From positions 1 through 9,613 of the forward strand of contig PWUQ01000085.1 of NCBI GenBank assembly GCA_003563585.1: DNA of 9,613 bases. The letters run 5' to 3'. A program made the translations under genes and the position numbers. Each line of letters opens with the position of its first letter. The stretch's first letter is position 1. This DNA comes from Candidatus Parvarchaeota archaeon (GTDB lineage Archaea > Nanobdellota > Nanobdellia > CSSed11-243R1). Under the pieces are notes generated by a model. The model was given only the letters and a program-made list of their open reading frames with translations. It searched no databases and was not told the origin of the DNA. Positions 6,397-9,613 of the stretch are shown here, one piece after another.

Positions 6397-7067
6397 GATT
6401 AATTCTTGATGGAAATAGAAAATATGCAAAAAAGAAAAAACTTTTCCCAGCTTACAAGGGACACGTAGAAGGTAAAAAAGCTTTAGAAAAGATTATGTTT
6501 TACTGGGCAAAACAAAAAGAACCCAAATATTTAACGCTCTATGTTTTTTCATTATATAACCTTAAAAAAAGAAACAAAATAGAAAGATTCTTCATTTTAA
6601 ATTTAATCAAAAGAGAATTCAAAAAAATATTGAAAGTGAAAGAAATATCTGAGGAAGAAATAAAAATAGTTTTTTTGGGAAATAGAGAAATTTGCCCTAA
6701 GAGTTTAAGAAATTTAATGGATGAAATAGAAAATAAAACAAAAAAACACAGAAAAAAAACACTTGCTGTCTGCGTGTGCTATGATGGACAGGAAGAATTA
6801 GTCGAAGCATTCAAAAAAATCAAAGATAAAAAAATCAAAAACATAACAAAAGAAACAATAAAGAACAATATTTATTCAAATGAACTCCCTCCAATAGATT
6901 TAGTTGTAAGAACCGGTGGAGAAAAAAGACTATCCGGATTTATGTTATGGGATGCCTCATACTCAGAATTAATCTTTAAGAAAAAAACATGGCCCGAATA
7001 CACAATTAAAGATTTCAAAGAAGACATAAAGGAATTTAAAAACAGAAAAAGACGCTTCGGAAAATAA
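6387..7067 (+). CDS. uppS: Cis-prenyltransferase (undecaprenyl/polyprenyl diphosphate synthase family)
   Basis: Condenses isopentenyl diphosphate in cis onto an allylic primer to give long polyprenyl diphosphates; in archaea the product is the dolichol-like carrier for protein and surface glycosylation. From the ATG the protein has 226 aa. Motifs: D8-G-N-R (catalytic Asp and diphosphate-binding loop) with Y13-A-K, G25-H26, the F54-S-L-Y-N58 segment, and near the C-terminus D171-L-V-V-R175-T-G-G-E-x-R181-L-S183-G-F-x-L-W with E194. These match E. coli R194, R200, S202 and E213. Two internal motifs are weak: the usual N-W-x-R is N58-L-K-K, and the usual N-Y-G-G-R is C131-Y-D-G-Q135. The protein is short and unusually Lys-rich. 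It overlaps the upstream yjbQ-like gene by 10 bp and ends the operon. Chain length of the product cannot be read from the sequence. Confidence 0.92.
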   Translation: MHIGLILDGNRKYAKKKKLFPAYKGHVEGKKALEKIMFYWAKQKEPKYLTLYVFSLYNLKKRNKIERFFILNLIKREFKKILKVKEISEEEIKIVFLGNREICPKSLRNLMDEIENKTKKHRKKTLAVCVCYDGQEELVEAFKKIKDKKIKNITKETIKNNIYSNELPPIDLVVRTGGEKRLSGFMLWDASYSELIFKKKTWPEYTIKDFKEDIKEFKNRKRRFGK

Positions 7068-7072
7068 TAAAA
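7062..7072 (+). promoter_or_regulatory. Possible TATA-like element for tyrS
   Basis: AAATAATAAAA, overlapping the uppS stop codon, is centred about 28 bp before the tyrS ATG, and the 28-bp gap has no Shine-Dalgarno. This repeats the leaderless pattern seen upstream of polB and rqcH. In such AT-rich DNA the match is weak evidence, and read-through from uppS is equally possible. Confidence 0.3.
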
Positions 7073-7095
7073 AGTAACAATTACTTCTATTCTCC

Positions 7096-8109
7096 ATGAA
7101 AGATATAGATAGATTTGAAATTATTAAGAAAAACACAGTTGAAATATTTACTGAAGAAGATTTAAAAGAATTACTCAAAAACAAAAAAAATCCAAAAGCA
7201 TATTGGGGTGTTGCGCCAACAGGTCCAATGCATATTGGTTATTTGGCTTCACTATCAAAAATTTTTGATATGGAAAAGGCAGGAGTACATACTAAAATAA
7301 TGGTTGCAGATATTCATTCCGCATTAGATGATTTGAAAACTCCTTGGGAAGAAATTGAAAAAAGAAGAAATTATTATAAATTATGTATACAACACGCTTT
7401 TCCATGGAAAAAAAAGCCGGAAATAATTTTTGGTTCAGACTTTCAATTTAAAAGAAAATATTATGCAGATTTGTTGAGACTTTCTACATTGACGACAATA
7501 AACAGGGCTAAAAGAGCAGCATCAACAGTTGTAAGGTTAAAACAACCAAAAGTTTCTGAAGTAATATATCCGTTAATGCAAACGCTCGACGAAGAATATC
7601 TGGATGTAGACATACAAATTGCAGGAGAGGACCATAGGCAACTTTTAGCATTTGCAAGAGAGTATCTTCCAAAAATAGGATATAAATCCAGAGTTGAAAT
7701 CATGACACCTTTGGTTGTTGGGTTGAAAGGACCGGGTGTTAAGATGAGCGCATCCATCCCAGAAACTAATATTAAATTATATGAATCAGAAGAATCAATA
7801 AAAGAAAAAATAAAAAAAACATATTGTCCAGAGGGTGTTGTTAAGGACAATCCAGTTCTTCAGTTATGTAAATATGTAGTTTTCCCAATAAAAAACAACA
7901 TGCAAATAGAGAGAGACAAAAAATTTGGTGGCGACATGAAATTTGAGTTTTACAGAGATTTGGAACGCAATTTCAAGAATAAAGAATTACATCCACTCGA
8001 TTTAAAAAATGCATTAACTGAGAATTTAATAGACATATTCTCAAATGTTAGGAAGTGTTTCGAGGACAATAAGGAAACATTGAAAGAATTAGGAGATGAA
8101 TTCTTCTAA
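7096..8109 (+). CDS. tyrS: Tyrosyl-tRNA synthetase, archaeal/eukaryal type
   Basis: Class I synthetase that charges tRNA-Tyr in the cytosol; 337 aa, close to archaeal TyrRS (slightly over 300 aa). The HIGH motif is H46-I-G-Y49 within P-T-G-P-M-H-I-G-Y, as in the eukaryal branch where the last His is Tyr; KMSKS is K216-M-S-A-S220. Tyrosine specificity is supported by Y36, Y158, Q162 and D165 in the Y-P-L-M-Q-T-L-D block, equal to Methanocaldococcus Y32, Y151, Q155 and D158, which argues against TrpRS. The next pocket position, Gln173 there, is H180 here. D302 in E-L-H-P-L-D-L-K-N-A matches D286, which reads the anticodon base G34. The ATG gives the usual short N-terminus; no Shine-Dalgarno is present. 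It lies 28 bp after uppS on the same strand and converges on lhr with a 4-bp gap. Confidence 0.96.
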   Translation: MKDIDRFEIIKKNTVEIFTEEDLKELLKNKKNPKAYWGVAPTGPMHIGYLASLSKIFDMEKAGVHTKIMVADIHSALDDLKTPWEEIEKRRNYYKLCIQHAFPWKKKPEIIFGSDFQFKRKYYADLLRLSTLTTINRAKRAASTVVRLKQPKVSEVIYPLMQTLDEEYLDVDIQIAGEDHRQLLAFAREYLPKIGYKSRVEIMTPLVVGLKGPGVKMSASIPETNIKLYESEESIKEKIKKTYCPEGVVKDNPVLQLCKYVVFPIKNNMQIERDKKFGGDMKFEFYRDLERNFKNKELHPLDLKNALTENLIDIFSNVRKCFEDNKETLKELGDEFF

Positions 8110-8115
8110 TTTTTT
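8110..8115 (+). terminator. T6 tract after tyrS
   Basis: A run of six T immediately follows the tyrS stop and is followed by ATT. Such tracts can terminate archaeal RNA polymerase without a hairpin. It overlaps the last bases of the convergent helicase gene. Six T in AT-rich DNA is modest evidence. Confidence 0.35.
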
Positions 8116-9613
8116 ATTCCCAGAACATTCTCGTGCGAATAAAATTTCTTTCAGCTTCGGCAATATCTCTTATTAATTCATCTCCAGATTTATTTATGCG
8201 CGAAAGAATTCTTTTAGCTGTAGTAGGGCCTATACCATATCCAGCCAGAACAAAAACAACAATTTTTCCCTGGGATATGTACATTTCTGCTGTTTCTTCA
8301 AAATTTTTCAATAACTTTTTTTCTTCCTTGTTTAATTTACTTCTGTCTTTAACAAGAACTTTTTTTGCAAGTTCCATATCTTTTGCAGGTATAAATCCAA
8401 TCAATCTAGATTCACAATTACCACATTTTAAATTTTCAGGGATACTTTGATATGTATAAGTGCCCAACGAATTTTTACATTTCAAACAAGCAAACCAAAA
8501 ACGTCTTTTTAGAAGCCTTTGTTTTATTGTGTTGTATATTTCACTAACATTTTCACTCGGTTTTACTAATGAAACACTGCTATAGTCCAATCCCTCAGCG
8601 CCTAATGGAGAAACTTCATACCCAGAAGATGTTTTTATACTTATTTTTCCACTTTTTATATTCTTCAATAATTTTTTTGTATTATCGACATCAAGTTTTT
8701 CTCTGAAAACTTCATTTATAGCTTCCTGATAAAGTGGTGTGTTTTGATATACATCTATTAATTTTGAAACCATGTAATGCGAAAAATCTGCGTCTCTGTC
8801 AATAGCTCCAAAACGCTTCGCAATTTGATAAAATCTGAAATTGAATATCGTCGCGTTTTTCATAGTCTTCTTTAATATATCTTCAATCCATTCTGGCTCG
8901 ATTTCATTTATAGTTTCAATAATTGTGTCCTGTCCAAAAAGTTCCGGCATTTTGAACATTATTCTATACGTGTCGCTTCTAATACCTACAGTAGAACCTA
9001 TTTTTGAAGAAACTATTGCGCCCAGGAATTTAGCAAGCGTCTGATTTACTTTGTTGCCAAAACAAGAATGAAGAATTACATAATTTTCAAACGACTCAAT
9101 AAACATATTTTTACTTGTAGGAATAACAAAATTTTTCTTCTGCATTTTTAATTCTTTAAATTCAAACTTTTCCCTTAAATCTCCACAGAGCTTTGCAACT
9201 TCCATGTACACAGGAATAAGTTCTCCTTCCCAGCTAGGTATAGAACTTTCTCTTCCTTTGCTTGAAACAACTTTGATTATGTTGTCTTCCCTTTCAACAA
9301 CCTTCCAAGGTTCTCCTTTCATTATAAATTCCGCGTTTCTTTTCACAAATTGAGCAACAAAACCTTGGTGAAGCACCCCGATTCTTTTGTTCAAGTCCGC
9401 TGCTATAACAATATAATTCTTTTCATCTGGTATTGTTGAAAGATTTTTGAAATAATACAACAATCCTTTTCTGGTTCTATAAAATCCATCTTCATTTTCT
9501 TGAACGAGGTATATATCCCTAATTATGTCAATAACACCTTCAAGTTCTTCAAATTTTAAATTTCTGTAAGGATACGCATTTTTTACTATTTCAAAAATAT
9601 CTTTTTTCTTAGG
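8114..9613 (-). CDS. lhr: Lhr-type superfamily 2 helicase, C-terminal part (5' partial)
   Basis: The frame is open to the right edge, so the 499 residues seen are the C-terminal part of what is usually an 850-950 aa ATP-dependent helicase; the RecA motor domains are outside. A TTG at 9463 is internal, because 50 further in-frame codons precede it with family-like sequence (A-Y-P-Y-R-N-L, E-E-L-E-G-V-I) of the winged-helix region. After that come N-x-x-T-I-P-D-E, the Lhr beta-domain (L-N-K-R-I-G-V-L, W-x-G-E-L-I-P-V), the H-S-C-F-G-N-K-V-N-Q block, a CxxC...CxxC zinc ribbon encoded at about 8414-8488, and a C-terminal G-Y-G-I-G-P-T-T-A-K-R-I-L helix-hairpin-helix-like segment ending E-R-N-F-I-R-T-R-M-F-W. 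Lhr proteins unwind forked or R-loop DNA in repair and restart; archaeal members have also been linked to RNA surveillance. The gene is convergent with tyrS. Confidence 0.9.
   Translation of the reverse strand, partial: PKKKDIFEIVKNAYPYRNLKFEELEGVIDIIRDIYLVQENEDGFYRTRKGLLYYFKNLSTIPDEKNYIVIAADLNKRIGVLHQGFVAQFVKRNAEFIMKGEPWKVVEREDNIIKVVSSKGRESSIPSWEGELIPVYMEVAKLCGDLREKFEFKELKMQKKNFVIPTSKNMFIESFENYVILHSCFGNKVNQTLAKFLGAIVSSKIGSTVGIRSDTYRIMFKMPELFGQDTIIETINEIEPEWIEDILKKTMKNATIFNFRFYQIAKRFGAIDRDADFSHYMVSKLIDVYQNTPLYQEAINEVFREKLDVDNTKKLLKNIKSGKISIKTSSGYEVSPLGAEGLDYSSVSLVKPSENVSEIYNTIKQRLLKRRFWFACLKCKNSLGTYTYQSIPENLKCGNCESRLIGFIPAKDMELAKKVLVKDRSKLNKEEKKLLKNFEETAEMYISQGKIVVFVLAGYGIGPTTAKRILSRINKSGDELIRDIAEAERNFIRTRMFWE

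Noticed and set aside
7096..8109. Tryptophanyl-tRNA synthetase as an alternative identity
   Set aside because: The Y-x-x-x-Q-x-x-D tyrosine-recognition block and the H-P-L-D-L-K-N-A anticodon motif are TyrRS features.
8133..8450. Plus-strand ORF of 105 codons opposite the helicase
   Set aside because: A shadow of the helicase zinc-ribbon and tail region; no start signal or recognisable motif.
9461..9463. TTG start for a 449-aa version of the helicase gene
   Set aside because: The frame continues without a stop to the window edge with residues typical of the Lhr winged-helix region, so the gene is simply cut off.
1..9613. tRNA, rRNA, CRISPR arrays, insertion sequences, inteins
   Set aside because: Nothing resembling cloverleaf T-loop/CCA patterns, spaced direct repeats, transposase motifs or intein splice blocks was seen, and almost all bases belong to conserved genes.

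Overview
This is a very AT-rich, gene-dense window (GC looks close to 30% by eye) from an archaeon. The evidence is a set of archaeal/eukaryal-type information-processing proteins: a family B DNA polymerase with a PCNA-binding tail, a type II methionine aminopeptidase, an RqcH/NEMF (NFACT) protein, a eukaryotic-like TyrRS, the archaeal form of Lhr helicase with a zinc ribbon, and a topoisomerase IA tail with zinc fingers. Lysine-rich proteins, ATGA gene overlaps and almost no intergenic DNA fit a small-genome lineage (DPANN-like would suit), but the sequence alone does not fix the lineage.

Layout. (1) 1-336, plus: 3' end of a topoisomerase IA gene, running off the left edge. (2) 329-3971, minus: a translationally coupled operon transcribed polB -> a 96-aa methyltransferase-like fragment -> map, with ATGA overlaps. 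Its 3' end overlaps the topA stop tail to tail by 8 bp. (3) 3972-4009: a 38-bp divergent promoter region with one TATA-like element for each direction and a small inverted repeat. (4) 4010-7067, plus: rqcH/NEMF -> yjbQ-like -> uppS, again overlapping. (5) 7096-8109, plus: tyrS, probably with its own promoter in the 28-bp gap. (6) 8114-9613, minus: C-terminal part of an Lhr-type helicase, convergent with tyrS (4-bp gap) and running off the right edge. No gene-free stretch exceeds 40 bp. I see no tRNA, rRNA, CRISPR array, insertion sequence or long repeat.

Functionally this is mostly core housekeeping: DNA replication and topology (topA, polB, lhr), protein maturation and ribosome-associated quality control (map, rqcH), tRNA charging (tyrS) and polyprenyl carrier synthesis (uppS). 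Genes at the head of a transcription unit lack a Shine-Dalgarno and have a TATA-like box about 26-28 bp upstream of the ATG (leaderless pattern). Internal operon genes have Shine-Dalgarno matches placed inside the upstream gene.

I found no convincing new multi-gene system. The points worth a second look are the orphan methyltransferase half between polB and map, several substitutions at well-studied functional positions (uracil pocket of PolB, the paired acidic residues of RqcH, a tyrosine-pocket Gln of TyrRS, cis-prenyltransferase motifs), and the way the Lys-rich topA tail can supply T-tract terminators for the opposing operon.
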